From positions 51,158 through 115,157 of the forward strand of contig JAGOOG010000008.1 in NCBI GenBank assembly GCA_017992605.1: 64,000 bases of DNA. The letters are read 5' to 3'. Positions 44,756 to 53,850 of the stretch are shown piece after piece. Origin of the DNA: Deltaproteobacteria bacterium (GTDB lineage: Bacteria; Desulfobacterota; Desulfomonilia; UBA1062). The translations under genes and the position numbers were made by a program. Under the pieces are notes generated by a model, which had not been told where the DNA came from, made no database searches, and saw only the letters and a list, made by a program, of their open reading frames with translations. Positions within the stretch are counted from its first letter, which is position 1. Each line of letters begins with the position of its first letter.

Positions 44756-44787
44756 AGAGGCCGGAAGGCGCGAGCCTTCCGGCCTCT
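44756..44787 (+). terminator. Strong hairpin after pilC with GCGA tetraloop
   Basis: A 14-bp stem (AGAGGCCGGAAGGC and GCCTTCCGGCCTCT) is closed by a GNRA-type GCGA tetraloop. Only TTGG follows, not a T-run. It lies 22 bp after the pilC stop and probably ends or stabilises the pilBTC transcript. Confidence 0.7.
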
Positions 44788-44892
44788 TGGTATCCGGATC
44801 CCCTCAACCCTCAAACAGGCACTATCCAGCAGGCTTTTTTTCAGATAATCCTTGCGTCAAGATACAAAACTTCCGTTCGGAGAGGTTCCCCC

Positions 44893-45162
44893 ATGAGCAT
44901 ATTCGAGGTGATCATGCTGATCTGCTTCGGGTCGGCCTGGCCGACTTCCTTATACAAATCGTTCCGGTCAAGGACGGCCAGGGGTAAGAGTCTGGCCTTC
45001 CTGATCATCGTCTTCATCGGGTATGGTGCCGGGATTCTCCACAAGGTCTTCTACAATCTCGACTGGGTGGTCACGCTCTATGCGCTCAACGGCCTGATGG
45101 TCCTCACCGATATCGTACTTACCCAAAGAAACAGGATCATTGACCTGCAGGGACAATCATGA
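44893..45162 (+). CDS. Small PQ-loop/SemiSWEET-like membrane protein
   Basis: An 89-residue protein with three transmembrane helices. GSAWPTSLYKSFRSRTARGK (14-33) followed by SLAFLIIVFIGYGAGI resembles the PQ-loop motif, where proline, a polar residue and a conserved glycine-lysine-serine turn open a three-helix bundle. SemiSWEET proteins of similar size dimerise to carry sugars. Substrate unknown. A GGAGAGG ribosome site supports the start. Its stop overlaps the end of the convergent ChbG-type gene. Confidence 0.65.
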   Translation: MSIFEVIMLICFGSAWPTSLYKSFRSRTARGKSLAFLIIVFIGYGAGILHKVFYNLDWVVTLYALNGLMVLTDIVLTQRNRIIDLQGQS

Positions 45163-45912
45163 CCCGGATGAGGTCGGCGGAAACAGTTCCGCGAAGCTGA
45201 CCATCCTGATGCCGTCCGCCTCGAGGCTCCGGGTGCCCGCATGTCTCAAGAGGGTATCCAACTCCCCGGCCCGCCAGGGATCCCCCCCCAGCGAGGGGTG
45301 CACCACGAGCTCGGTGTCGCCGGGCCCGACCTCTGCCAGTCGATGGGCCCCCTCCAGGCACCGGTCACAGCAGAAGAGCCTCCTGCCGCGGATCTGTTCG
45401 TGCATCCGGCTGTAGGTGGCTTCATCGAACGGGATGTCCTCCCGGGTGGTCAGCCGGTACCCGTTCGGACTGAACCTGAGACACGGTATGCGGTATTCAC
45501 CGGCAAGGCGGACGATGATCTCAAAGACAGGGAAGAACCCATGGACATGGTGATGGGTGTCCAGGTGCGAGAGGGAAAGGCCAGTGGACATGAAGACATC
45601 TATCTGGTGGCGCACCTCTTCCTCACATGCCCCTGAAAGTGTTCCCTCTTCAAGCTTGTCCATGAGCACTGTGCGCGGGAGGAGTTCACGGCCGCCCGGG
45701 CTCCAGCCGAGGATGGCGTCGAGGTTGATATGAATGCCCGCGTGGGTGATGCCCAGGCGCATGAGGCCGTCCACGGCGGTGAGCGCGTGCGGGGCGCCGG
45801 TCAGTACGGACGTGTCGCTGATACAGCCACGTTCGAGGCCCCGCAGAATCCCCGCGTTGATCTCGGGGCTCAACCCCATGTCGTCGGCATTGATGACCAG
45901 CCGGCCCTTCAT
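45157..45912 (-). CDS. ChbG/HpnK (YdjC-type) carbohydrate deacetylase
   Basis: A 251-residue TIM-barrel-like deacetylase. NADDMGLSPEINAGI at residues 8-22 supplies the catalytic aspartates. HINLD and SHLDTHHHVHG supply metal-binding histidines. The family includes chitooligosaccharide deacetylase ChbG and hopanoid-biosynthesis protein HpnK. No hopanoid or chitobiose genes are nearby, so the acetylated substrate is unknown. The ATG overlaps the upstream stop as ATGA. Confidence 0.85.
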   Translation of the reverse strand: MKGRLVINADDMGLSPEINAGILRGLERGCISDTSVLTGAPHALTAVDGLMRLGITHAGIHINLDAILGWSPGGRELLPRTVLMDKLEEGTLSGACEEEVRHQIDVFMSTGLSLSHLDTHHHVHGFFPVFEIIVRLAGEYRIPCLRFSPNGYRLTTREDIPFDEATYSRMHEQIRGRRLFCCDRCLEGAHRLAEVGPGDTELVVHPSLGGDPWRAGELDTLLRHAGTRSLEADGIRMVSFAELFPPTSSGS

Positions 45913-46382
45913 TCGTCCCGATGCCAGTAGAGCCGTACGAACTTCTCCTCCTCCGAATACTTCAGCTGCAGATCCCCCTTGTAGGCACGGTACACCGCAT
46001 CGCCGATCTGCCTGGCAAGATGGTCATCGGTGAGCCTCACGCACAGCCGCCTGTCCTTCTCCCTGATATCCATCATCCTCTTGAGCGGTGAGCGCCCCCT
46101 GGCGTCCATGACGAGCTTGGTGATGAGATTGACGATCTCGCCTCTGTGTTTTACGAGATAATCGCCCGACAGATAGATCTCCCCTGCAGGAAAATCGTCG
46201 CGGATCCTCCTGCATGCGGAGCAGAGCAAAGGGGTGCCCGAACGAACAGGCCTGTCCGACCATACCCACCTGCCCCCCTGGTAGACAGCCCTGCAATCGG
46301 GGCAGTAGGAACCCTCGGTGTGCTTCCGTGGCTCACCATACGGATCGTGCCCTTTCTCTTTGATATTTCTGTCTATGCGCAT
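45909..46382 (-). CDS. Zinc-ribbon protein of the BCAM0308 type
   Basis: A 157-residue protein. A zinc ribbon is formed by CPDC (27-30) and CSAC (54-57). The C-terminal half has LITKLVMDARGRSPLKRMMD and a KYSEEEKFVRLYWHRDE tail. The pattern matches proteins annotated as the BCAM0308 family, function unknown. It is encoded just upstream of, and overlapping, the ChbG-type gene. The name is from memory. Confidence 0.68.
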   Translation of the reverse strand: MRIDRNIKEKGHDPYGEPRKHTEGSYCPDCRAVYQGGRWVWSDRPVRSGTPLLCSACRRIRDDFPAGEIYLSGDYLVKHRGEIVNLITKLVMDARGRSPLKRMMDIREKDRRLCVRLTDDHLARQIGDAVYRAYKGDLQLKYSEEEKFVRLYWHRDE

Positions 46383-46494
46383 ATGCCGATGCCCTCCTGG
46401 ATTATAAAGTTAGCCTCGAGCCGTGAAAAGACAAGGGCGACCCTTACCTCGTCACGTGCCGGTAAAAGGGGGGATCGTTCACCCACCAGGCAGG

Positions 46495-47214
46495 TCAGGG
46501 ATAGTCTTTCCAGCCGATGGAGATGCTTTCGCCCACCAGGGACCTGCGGCCGCCGTCCGATTCGATGACGAGGTGTCCGTCCAGCGTGAGGTCGACAATG
46601 GAGCAGAGCCGCCCCCTGTCGTCGAAGACCTCGTATCCCTTCAGGAGACCGTGCTCGAGGAATTCGGTTCTCAGCGGGACGAATCCCTGTGCGTCATAGG
46701 TCTCGGTCCACACGGACAGGTCCCCGGCCATCATGGATGCGATCTCGTCGAGGTCGAATACCCTGCCTGCGATCTGTCTGAGGGACACGGCCCTGTGGGC
46801 GAGGCCTTCAGGCCATTCCGATTGGTTCACGTTGATTCCCATGCCGACGGCCGTCAACCCCGCCCTGGTTTCGCAGAGAATCCCGCAGATCTTCCTGCCG
46901 GAGACGACGATGTCGTTGGGCCACTTGAGGGCCACCGCTGCGCAAGGGATCAGGCGGGCAATGGCAGCCCGAACTGCTATGCCTGCAATGATGGGGAGGT
47001 GATCCCGGGGCGGGGCAAGAGTCGCCGTCATATAGAGGTTGTCCCCTTTGGGGGAAAACCACGACCTGCCCCTCCTGCCACGGCCGGACGTCTGCCTTCG
47101 TGCACGGACGAGCAGGCCGGGCCGGGCCTCATCGAGGGCATACCGGTTGGTGGAATCCACCTCGTCCAGCTCGATGATCTCGGGAAAGAGTCCCGCCGGT
47201 TGCAGTGTACCCAT
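46495..47214 (-). CDS. birA: Biotin-[acetyl-CoA-carboxylase] ligase, without HTH domain
   Basis: A 239-residue biotin protein ligase. VDSTNRYALDEA is at the start. The biotinyl-AMP loop TSGRGRRGRSWFSPKGDNLY is at residues 42-61. LKWPNDIVVSGRKICGIL binds biotin and ATP. There is no N-terminal winged helix, so it cannot act as a BirA repressor. The C-terminal beta domain is present. The ATG shares one base with the valS stop. Confidence 0.93.
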   Translation of the reverse strand: MGTLQPAGLFPEIIELDEVDSTNRYALDEARPGLLVRARRQTSGRGRRGRSWFSPKGDNLYMTATLAPPRDHLPIIAGIAVRAAIARLIPCAAVALKWPNDIVVSGRKICGILCETRAGLTAVGMGINVNQSEWPEGLAHRAVSLRQIAGRVFDLDEIASMMAGDLSVWTETYDAQGFVPLRTEFLEHGLLKGYEVFDDRGRLCSIVDLTLDGHLVIESDGGRRSLVGESISIGWKDYP

Positions 47215-49850
47215 CAGCCTTGCAGCAATGCATGTGCCTTCTGGAGGCTCGCGAGCTCGAACTCCAGCTCGGTCCTGAGCCTGAGCTGGTCCTGTACGAC
47301 CTCCGTCTTGGCCTTCTCGACGAAGTTCGGATTCGAGAGCTTCCTGCGCTTCTCCTCGAGTTCCTTGAGGACCTTGCCCATCTGCTTTGACAACCGGTCA
47401 ATCTCCTTGTCGATATCGACGACACCCTCCAGCGGCACATAGACCTCGAGTCCCTTCCTCACCGCCAGGGCGCACCTCCTGGGCCGTTGAGACTCCTCGG
47501 CGATGAACCCGACCCGCTTCACCCGGGCCAAGTCCCTGACATGGACGCTGTTGTCCTCCAGGAGCCGCCTGAGGTCCTTGTCCTCCACCCTGATGACCAC
47601 GTCGAGCAGGACAGAGGGCGATATGCCCGTCTCCCCCCTGATGCTGCGCACGCCGGAGATGACCTCGAGGATGGTGTCCATGAGCCCGGCCTCTTCAGGG
47701 AACGACAGCGCACCATCGGCCCTGGGATACGACGCCACCACGATGGAATCGCCGTCCCTTCCGGGCAGGCACTGCCAGATCTCTTCGGTCACAAAGGGGA
47801 CGATGGGGTGCAGAAGCTCCAGGATGGTCTTGAGCACATGGTGCAGAACCCACCTCACGTGGGGTCCTTCCTCGGTACTCAGCATGGACTTGCTGAGCTC
47901 TATGTACCAGTCGCAGAAGGTATGCCAGGTGAAGTGGTACAGGCTGTCGGCCGCATCGTTGTACCGGTACTCGTCCAGGGCGACGCGCGTATCCTCGATC
48001 GCCCTGTTGAGCCGGGTGAGGATCCACTTCTCGGCGAGGCCGAGCTTCACGGGGTCGAGCTTCGTGTCATTCGGGTCGAACCCCTCAATGTTGCTCAACA
48101 CGAACTTGCCCGCATTCCAGATCTTGTTGATGAAGAAACGGTACCCCTGGATACGCTTGTCACTGATGCGCACGTCCCTGCCCATGGCGGCGAAGGCGGT
48201 CAGCGCGAACCTGAAGGCATCGGCGCCGTACCGGTCCATCTCCACGATGGGGTCCACGATGTTACCCTTGGACTTGCTCATCTTCTGGCCCTGCTCGTCG
48301 CGGACCAGGGCATGGAGGTACACGTCCCTGAAGGGCACGTCTCCCATGAACTTCAGGCCCAGCATCATCATCCGCGCCACCCAGAAGAACAGGATGTCGA
48401 ACCCCGTGATAAGGACATCGGTGGGATAGAAGGTCTTCAGCGCCGGGGTCTTCTCGGGCCAGCCCATGGTGGAGAAGGGCCACAATCCAGAAGAGAACCA
48501 GGTGTCGAGGACGTCGGTCTCCTGCCTGACCGACGATCCCCTGCAGGCGGTGCACTGCCCGGGGTCGGACTCGCTCACGATGACCTCGCCGCAGTCGTCG
48601 CAGTACCAGGCAGGGATTCGGTGCCCCCACCATATCTGACGGGAGATGCACCAGTCGCGGATATTGTTCATCCACTCGTAGTAGACCTTTTCCCAGTTCT
48701 TCGGAATGATCCGGGTCCTGCCTTCGGCAACGGCCTTGATGGCCTCGTCGGCCAGGGGCCTCGTCTTCACGAACCACTGCTTGGAGAGGTACGGTTCGAT
48801 GGTGGTCTTGCACCGGTAGCACGTGCCCACGGGTACGCGGTAGGCGGTCTTGTCCACCAGGTACCCCTGCTCCTGCAGGTCGGCCTCCAGCTGCCTCCTG
48901 CACGCGAAGCGGTCGAGGCCGTTGTATATGCCCGCATTGGCGTTCATGTTCCCCGACTCGTCGATGACCACGATGACCTCGAGCCCGTGCCGCAGGCTCA
49001 TCTCGTAGTCGTTCAGGTCGTGGGCGGGCGTGATCTTCACTGCACCGGTGCCGAATTCCCTGTCCACCACGTCGTCCGCGATGACGGGTATCCTGCGGTT
49101 CATCACGGGCAGCACGAGTTCCCTGCCGAGCATGGCCTTGTAGCGTTCATCCGCGGGATTGACCGCCACCGCCGTGTCGCCGAGCATGGTCTCGGGCCTC
49201 GTGGTCGCCACCACCACCTCACCGCTGCCGTCCGCCATGGGATACCTGATGTGCCAGAGGTGGCCGTCCTCCTCCTCGTGCTCGACCTCGAGATCGGACA
49301 GGGCGCTGTGGCACCTCGGGCACCAGTTCACGATGTAGTCGCTCCGGTAGATCAGCCCGTCGTTGTACAGGGTGACGAAGACCTTGCGGACCGCATTGGA
49401 GAGCCCTTCGTCCATGGTGAACCGGGTCCGGTCCCAGTCACACGACGCCCCGAGCCTCTTGAGCTGGTTGATGATGAGCCCGCCGTGCTTTTCCCTCCAC
49501 CTCCACACCTCCTCGATGAAGGCCTCCCTGCCCAGATCGTGCCGGGACGTCCCTCTCTCGGCCAGGGACTTCTCCACCACGTTCTGGGTGGCGATGCCGG
49601 CATGGTCCGTGCCCGGCATCCACAGGGTGTTGTAGCCGTCCATGCGCTTGTAGCGGATCATGATGTCCTGGAGGGTGTTGTTCAGCGCGTGTCCCATGTG
49701 GAGCACCCCGGTGACATTGGGCGGCGGTATCACGATGGCGTAGCCCGGCCGCGATCCGTCTTCGTCCCTGGCATGGAAATACTTCCTGTCCAGCCACACG
49801 TCATACCACTTCTCTTCAATGTCCTTCGGGTCGTATTCTCTGTCGAGCAT
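47214..49850 (-). CDS. valS: Valyl-tRNA synthetase
   Basis: An 878-residue class I synthetase. PPPNVTGVLHMGHALNN carries the HIGH motif. KMSKSKGNIVDP is the KMSKS loop. An editing CP1 domain (WHIRYPMADGSGEVVVATTR, then VNPADERYKAM) removes threonine. CPRC and CDDC/CTAC mark zinc sites. The C-terminal coiled coil (VDIDKEIDRLSKQMGKVLKE onward) is typical. The ATG at 49850 has CAGGAG 7 nt upstream and begins the homology; the upstream ATG at 49883 does not. Confidence 0.96.
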   Translation of the reverse strand: MLDREYDPKDIEEKWYDVWLDRKYFHARDEDGSRPGYAIVIPPPNVTGVLHMGHALNNTLQDIMIRYKRMDGYNTLWMPGTDHAGIATQNVVEKSLAERGTSRHDLGREAFIEEVWRWREKHGGLIINQLKRLGASCDWDRTRFTMDEGLSNAVRKVFVTLYNDGLIYRSDYIVNWCPRCHSALSDLEVEHEEEDGHLWHIRYPMADGSGEVVVATTRPETMLGDTAVAVNPADERYKAMLGRELVLPVMNRRIPVIADDVVDREFGTGAVKITPAHDLNDYEMSLRHGLEVIVVIDESGNMNANAGIYNGLDRFACRRQLEADLQEQGYLVDKTAYRVPVGTCYRCKTTIEPYLSKQWFVKTRPLADEAIKAVAEGRTRIIPKNWEKVYYEWMNNIRDWCISRQIWWGHRIPAWYCDDCGEVIVSESDPGQCTACRGSSVRQETDVLDTWFSSGLWPFSTMGWPEKTPALKTFYPTDVLITGFDILFFWVARMMMLGLKFMGDVPFRDVYLHALVRDEQGQKMSKSKGNIVDPIVEMDRYGADAFRFALTAFAAMGRDVRISDKRIQGYRFFINKIWNAGKFVLSNIEGFDPNDTKLDPVKLGLAEKWILTRLNRAIEDTRVALDEYRYNDAADSLYHFTWHTFCDWYIELSKSMLSTEEGPHVRWVLHHVLKTILELLHPIVPFVTEEIWQCLPGRDGDSIVVASYPRADGALSFPEEAGLMDTILEVISGVRSIRGETGISPSVLLDVVIRVEDKDLRRLLEDNSVHVRDLARVKRVGFIAEESQRPRRCALAVRKGLEVYVPLEGVVDIDKEIDRLSKQMGKVLKELEEKRRKLSNPNFVEKAKTEVVQDQLRLRTELEFELASLQKAHALLQG

Positions 49851-49936
49851 CTCGTACTCCTGGTTTCGGTGTGGACTCCTCATAGCACGAAAAGTCCCGA
49901 AAAGGCAAAAGGCTTGGAGGGGATGGCGGCGTGCAA

Positions 49937-49964
49937 GGGGGCCGGGAAAGAGATCCCGCCCCCC
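49937..49964 (-). terminator. Hairpin after the acidic-protein gene
   Basis: On the minus strand, GGGGGGCGGG pairs with CCCGGCCCCC around an 8-nt loop with one G-G mismatch, 5 bp after the stop at 49970. The T-run is short (TTGC), so it is a moderate terminator candidate. Confidence 0.5.
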
Positions 49965-49969
49965 GTTTT

Positions 49970-50650
49970 CTACAGCTTCTTGAGTCTCTCGATCTCTTCC
50001 CGGATCACCTTCTCAACGATCCCGGGCAGCGCCTCCCTGGTGGAGGCGGTGATCTCCTGGAGGAGCTCCTGCACAACCGGCCTGACGATGCCCTCCATCA
50101 TGGCCGGCATGTCCTTGCGGAACTCGCTCACCACGGCATCGACGATGACCTCCGTGGGGACCGCGGCACATGCCGGGGTCTGCTGCGGCACGGGCTCCCC
50201 GGCAGGGACCTCGGCCCGCTCCTGGGCCGTTACCGGCGGCTCTTCCTCGGGTACGGCAGCGGGCTCCTCCTCGGGGCCTTCCTGCAGGAGCACCGCTTCC
50301 TCGTTCTTCGTGATGGTCACCTCTTCGAACCTGTCCTGCATGGCCAGGTCGATCTCCGCGCCGATATCTCCCAGGGACTCCTTCGTCGCCTCCCTGGCTT
50401 CCGGATGTTCCCGGGCTTCACTGACGAGATCCAGCGGCTTCTCTTCGGTCAGCGCCGGGCCCTCGTGCTCGATCTCCTCGATGGAGACGTCGAAGTCCAT
50501 GGATATCTCCTTGCCGAGATCAAAGGAGTCCGGCTCGTGCTTCGCCTTCCTCCTCGGGATCTCCACCTCGGTCTTCAGGGGCGGGCTTCCCTCCTCCAGA
50601 AGGTCGGTGAGGTCGATGATATCGTCTTCCAAGAGATTCTTATCCGTCAT
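49970..50650 (-). CDS. Acidic low-complexity protein with PopZ-like C-terminal helices
   Basis: A 226-residue, strongly acidic protein. The first 160 residues are rich in glutamate, proline and alanine, and probably disordered (for example GPEEEPAAVPEEEPPVTAQE). The last 60 residues form predicted helices: EVIVDAVVSEFRKDMPAMME, then LPGIVEKVIREEIERLKKL. The combination of an acidic disordered linker and a C-terminal (L/I)P-x-I(V)E-x-(V/I)(V/A)REEI helix recalls PopZ of alphaproteobacteria and the tails of some deltaproteobacterial polarity proteins. This is a resemblance only. AAGGAG precedes the ATG. It lies between PFK and valS. Confidence 0.6.
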   Translation of the reverse strand: MTDKNLLEDDIIDLTDLLEEGSPPLKTEVEIPRRKAKHEPDSFDLGKEISMDFDVSIEEIEHEGPALTEEKPLDLVSEAREHPEAREATKESLGDIGAEIDLAMQDRFEEVTITKNEEAVLLQEGPEEEPAAVPEEEPPVTAQERAEVPAGEPVPQQTPACAAVPTEVIVDAVVSEFRKDMPAMMEGIVRPVVQELLQEITASTREALPGIVEKVIREEIERLKKL

Positions 50651-50693
50651 GTCAAACTCCTTTTCGCCCCGAGATCAGGACCTGGGACCATGC

Positions 50694-52016
50694 TCACCCG
50701 TCGTTCTTCATGGCGGGCTGACCGGTGGACTCCCGCACGCTCATCCACAGGGGTCCGTTGGTGTCGATCTTCTTCCTCCCCTTCATGCAGATCTCGTTCG
50801 GTATATGTACATATACATTATTCCACAGCCCGATCAACATGTCCGTTTTCCCGCTCATGCCGGCATGCACCGCCATCTGGGCGAGGAACCCGCAGAAGAT
50901 GGAGTCCGATGCATTGGCGCTCACGCTCCTGATGACATAGCTCGGGTCCAGGTATTTGAGATTTATGGCAATGCCGTGCGACTTGCAGTGGTGCTCGATG
51001 CGTTCCCTCAGGAAGGTGCCGATGTCGTGCTTGCGCACATTGCCCGAGGCGTCTTTTTCTTCGGGAAGATCCTCGAAGAACCTCTGTCCCGCCCCCTCGG
51101 CCACCACGATCACGGCATGCCCCCGCGCCCTGAGCCGTGCCTCCAGGATGGACAGGAACCCTTTCGGTCCGTCCAGGTCGAAGTCCTCCTCGGGGACGAG
51201 CACGAAGTTGGCGTCCCGGGATGCCAGGGCCGCATTGGCGGCGATGAACCCCGAGTCCCTGCCCATGACCTTGACGAGGCCGATCCCGTACGGCGCCCCC
51301 TTTGCCTCCACGTGGGCGCACTTGATGACCTTCCTCGCCTCCTCCACGGCGGTGTCGAAGCCGAAGGTCTTGGACACGAAGAAGATGTCGTTGTCGATGG
51401 TCTTGGGAACGGCGATGACCGAACACCTGAACCCCCGTGCAAGGGCCTCCCGGGCCACTGCCGAGGCTGCCTTCAGGGTGCCGTCCCCCCCGATGAAGAA
51501 CACGATGTTCATGTTGAGCCGTTCGATGGCGTCCACCATCTCTCCGACGTCCTGTGAGCCCCGGGAGGACCCGAGCACGGTCCCGCCGAGTTCATGGATC
51601 TGCTCCACCGAAGCGGGGGCGAGCTCCACGAGGGAATGCCGGTACGCCGGGATGAACCCCTGGAGGCCGAAGGGGATGCCGTAGATGTTCTCCACGTGGT
51701 AGGCGTAGTGCAGCTCGAGCACGATGCCCCGGATCACGTCGTTGATGCCCGGGCAGAGTCCCCCGCACGTGACGATGCCGCACTTGGTCTTGGACGGGTC
51801 GAAGAAGATCTTCCTGCGCGGTCCCGCGAGTTCGAAGGACAGCGGTACGGTCTCGCCTTTCGCACACCTGTTGTAGAACGACAGCGAGGTGTCGATGACG
51901 ACCCGCTCGCTGTCGTCCACAAAGATGGCCGTCCCATGGACGGGAGACTCGATGCCCGGTTTTCCCAGGGACCTCACCGCGGTGTCCACATGCTCTTCGA
52001 TGATGCTGCTATTCAC
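50694..52016 (-). CDS. pfkA: ATP-dependent 6-phosphofructokinase (long-form group)
   Basis: A 440-residue phosphofructokinase of the longer group also found in spirochaetes, trypanosomes and plants. GGLCPGINDVIRGIV, FFIGGDGTLKAA, PKTIDNDIFF, GFDTAVEEA and VMGRDSGFIA mark the active site. The GGDG form (G where PPi enzymes have D) argues for ATP as donor. The GTG at 52016 has a GGAGGG ribosome site 4 nt upstream; the open frame extends to a TTG at 52244 but overlaps the divergent gene. A palindrome-rich region separates it from that gene. Confidence 0.9.
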   Translation of the reverse strand: MNSSIIEEHVDTAVRSLGKPGIESPVHGTAIFVDDSERVVIDTSLSFYNRCAKGETVPLSFELAGPRRKIFFDPSKTKCGIVTCGGLCPGINDVIRGIVLELHYAYHVENIYGIPFGLQGFIPAYRHSLVELAPASVEQIHELGGTVLGSSRGSQDVGEMVDAIERLNMNIVFFIGGDGTLKAASAVAREALARGFRCSVIAVPKTIDNDIFFVSKTFGFDTAVEEARKVIKCAHVEAKGAPYGIGLVKVMGRDSGFIAANAALASRDANFVLVPEEDFDLDGPKGFLSILEARLRARGHAVIVVAEGAGQRFFEDLPEEKDASGNVRKHDIGTFLRERIEHHCKSHGIAINLKYLDPSYVIRSVSANASDSIFCGFLAQMAVHAGMSGKTDMLIGLWNNVYVHIPNEICMKGRKKIDTNGPLWMSVRESTGQPAMKNDG

Positions 52017-52091
52017 ATAACCCTCCGCATACGCTTGCGTTATCGGTAATCGGGAAGAGATTCTTGATGGGCGATCGTTCCTGTATCCTAC

Positions 52092-52154
52092 CACAGAATA
52101 TCCTCTGTGAACATACCGGATGATCCGGGCGGCAGGGAGCGGGGCTTTCCCGCT
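52092..52154. promoter_or_regulatory. Inverted repeats in the pfkA/coiled-coil divergent promoter region
   Basis: Three perfect inverted repeats lie here: CACAGA-ATATCC-TCTGTG (52092-52109), CCGGA-TGA-TCCGG (52117-52129) and AGCGGG-GCTTT-CCCGCT (52138-52154). The first would overlap a minus-strand promoter for pfkA and is an operator candidate. Confidence 0.4.
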
Positions 52155-52182
52155 GCGGCCTTGTATGCTATAGGCCATTCCT

Positions 52183-52494
52183 GTGGCGAAGGACTCGGAC
52201 GGCATCGACAAGACCCAGAAAGAGCTCCAGGAGGAGATTGCCAAGGCGCTGGGCAGCTCGGGCCATCAGCTCGAGACCGTCATCAGGAAGATGAGGGACC
52301 TGGAGGCGCTGATGGATCAGACCACGGACATCCACGAGTACAACACCCTGGTGGACAGGTTCAACGACCTGCACAGGCTCGCCCTTCTCCGCAGGGAGAT
52401 GCTAGTCATCCACCGGGAGGCCATCAAGATCTTCAAGCATTCATACATCGATGTCTTCTACCCCATACCGGAAAAGAGGAGGAAAAAGCCATAA
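52183..52494 (+). CDS. Hypothetical helical/coiled-coil protein
   Basis: A 103-residue, almost entirely helical protein: KTQKELQEEIAKALGSSGHQ, then a helical hairpin with YNTLVDRFNDLHRLALLRRE. It has a basic tail (EKRRKKP). The start is a GTG with a weak ribosome site. It is 3 bp upstream of the dihydrolipoamide-dehydrogenase-like gene, so they share a transcript. No family recognised. Confidence 0.6.
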   Translation: MAKDSDGIDKTQKELQEEIAKALGSSGHQLETVIRKMRDLEALMDQTTDIHEYNTLVDRFNDLHRLALLRREMLVIHREAIKIFKHSYIDVFYPIPEKRRKKP

Positions 52495-52497
52495 ACC

Positions 52498-53850
52498 ATG
52501 AGTGAAAACAGATCGTTCGACCTGTTCGTCATAGGTGCCGGTCCCGGGGGGTACACCGCCGCCCTGCTGGCAGCCCGGAGGGGACTGCGGGTGGGCATCT
52601 CCGAGGGCTCCCACTGCGGGGGAACCTGCACGAACCGGGGCTGCATCCCGGCCAAGAGCTACATCGAGAGCATCCGGCTCATGGCGCAGATGAAAAACGC
52701 CGAGCGGTTCGGCATCGATCCCGTGCCCGTGGCCGCCACCCTGGAACATCTCCAAAAAAGGAAGACGAGGATCGTGACACGGCTGGTCAAGGGCATCGAG
52801 TACCTGCTCGCCCAGGCAGGTGTCGCAGTCTTTAGTGCCAACGCGGGCTTTCTCGGAGAGAACGTCCTCCAGGTAGGCGGGGAAAGCGTCACCGCATCGT
52901 CCATCATCGTCGCCACGGGGTCCAGTCCCAGGAGGCCTTCCCTCTTCGATCTCCCGGGCCTCCTCACGAGCGACGAGGTCTTCGATCTCCGACAGGCCCC
53001 GGCCTCCCTGCTCATCGTGGGCGGCGGGGTCATAGGCATGGAGATGGCGCATATCTTTTCCCACCTCGGTACAGAGGTGACCGTCATCGAGGCGCTGGAC
53101 AGGGTCCTCGCCACCGAGGACGAGGATGTCTCGAAGGGTCTGGTCTCCCTGTACCGGAACGTCCGCTTCATGACGTCGGCCCGGGTCGCCGCGGTTGAGA
53201 GGGGCGTTGGGTACACCCTCACCGTGGAGACGCTGACGGGCCAGGAGAAGATCCATGGAGAGAGTCTCCTGCTCTGCATCGGCAGAGATCCCGTACTGCC
53301 CGGGGGCATGCTTCAACAAGGCGTTGCCATCAATGCATCGGGGGGGTTGCAGGTGGACGGCTCCATGCGCACGAGCCTCCCCGGCGTGTATGCCGTCGGC
53401 GACGTGACCGGCGAGCACATGTATGCCCACGTGGCATCCAAGGAGGCCGAAGTCGCCGTAGCGCACATCCTGGGAGACCGCACAAGGGCCATGGACTACT
53501 CCGCCATCCCATCGGTGGTGTTTACCCAGCCGGAGATCGCATCGGTGGGCAGGAAAGAAGTGACCGGGATGAACAGGGGTACCTTCCCGGTGTCAGCCCT
53601 GGGCAGGGCCAGGACCATGGAGGAGTCCGAGGGCTTTGCAACGATATACTGCGGGCCCGGTGGCATCCTGGAGCGCGTGACCATCATGGCCCCCCATGCC
53701 ACCGAGCTCATTGCCTGGGCGGCCCTGGCAGTGGCGCGCAGGCTGTCCGTGGAGGAGTTTCTCGGCCCGTCCTATCCGCATCCCACCATGGCTGAGCTGC
53801 TCAAGGAGGCGGCCGCGGACGCTCAAGGGCTCTGCATCAACAAGCCCTGA
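52498..53850 (+). CDS. Dihydrolipoamide dehydrogenase-like flavoprotein disulfide reductase
   Basis: A 450-residue class I pyridine nucleotide-disulfide oxidoreductase. [17 protein letters not shown] binds FAD. The redox-active disulfide lies in GGTCTNRGCIPAKSY. GGGVIGMEMAHIFSHLG binds NAD(P). GVYAVGDVTGEHMYAH is the second FAD motif. YPHPTMAELLKEA holds the His-Glu pair that activates the disulfide. No E1, E2 or glycine-cleavage gene is adjacent, so the partner is unknown; mercuric or other disulfide reductase roles cannot be excluded. Confidence 0.88.
   Translation: MSENRSFDLFVIGAGPGGYTAALLAARRGLRVGISEGSHCGGTCTNRGCIPAKSYIESIRLMAQMKNAERFGIDPVPVAATLEHLQKRKTRIVTRLVKGIEYLLAQAGVAVFSANAGFLGENVLQVGGESVTASSIIVATGSSPRRPSLFDLPGLLTSDEVFDLRQAPASLLIVGGGVIGMEMAHIFSHLGTEVTVIEALDRVLATEDEDVSKGLVSLYRNVRFMTSARVAAVERGVGYTLTVETLTGQEKIHGESLLLCIGRDPVLPGGMLQQGVAINASGGLQVDGSMRTSLPGVYAVGDVTGEHMYAHVASKEAEVAVAHILGDRTRAMDYSAIPSVVFTQPEIASVGRKEVTGMNRGTFPVSALGRARTMEESEGFATIYCGPGGILERVTIMAPHATELIAWAALAVARRLSVEEFLGPSYPHPTMAELLKEAAADAQGLCINKP

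Noticed and set aside
47487..51557. A 1356-codon open frame on the plus strand
   Set aside because: It is antisense to valS, the acidic-protein gene and pfkA, all with clear homology and ribosome sites. Its translation has biased, motif-free composition typical of a GC-rich shadow frame.
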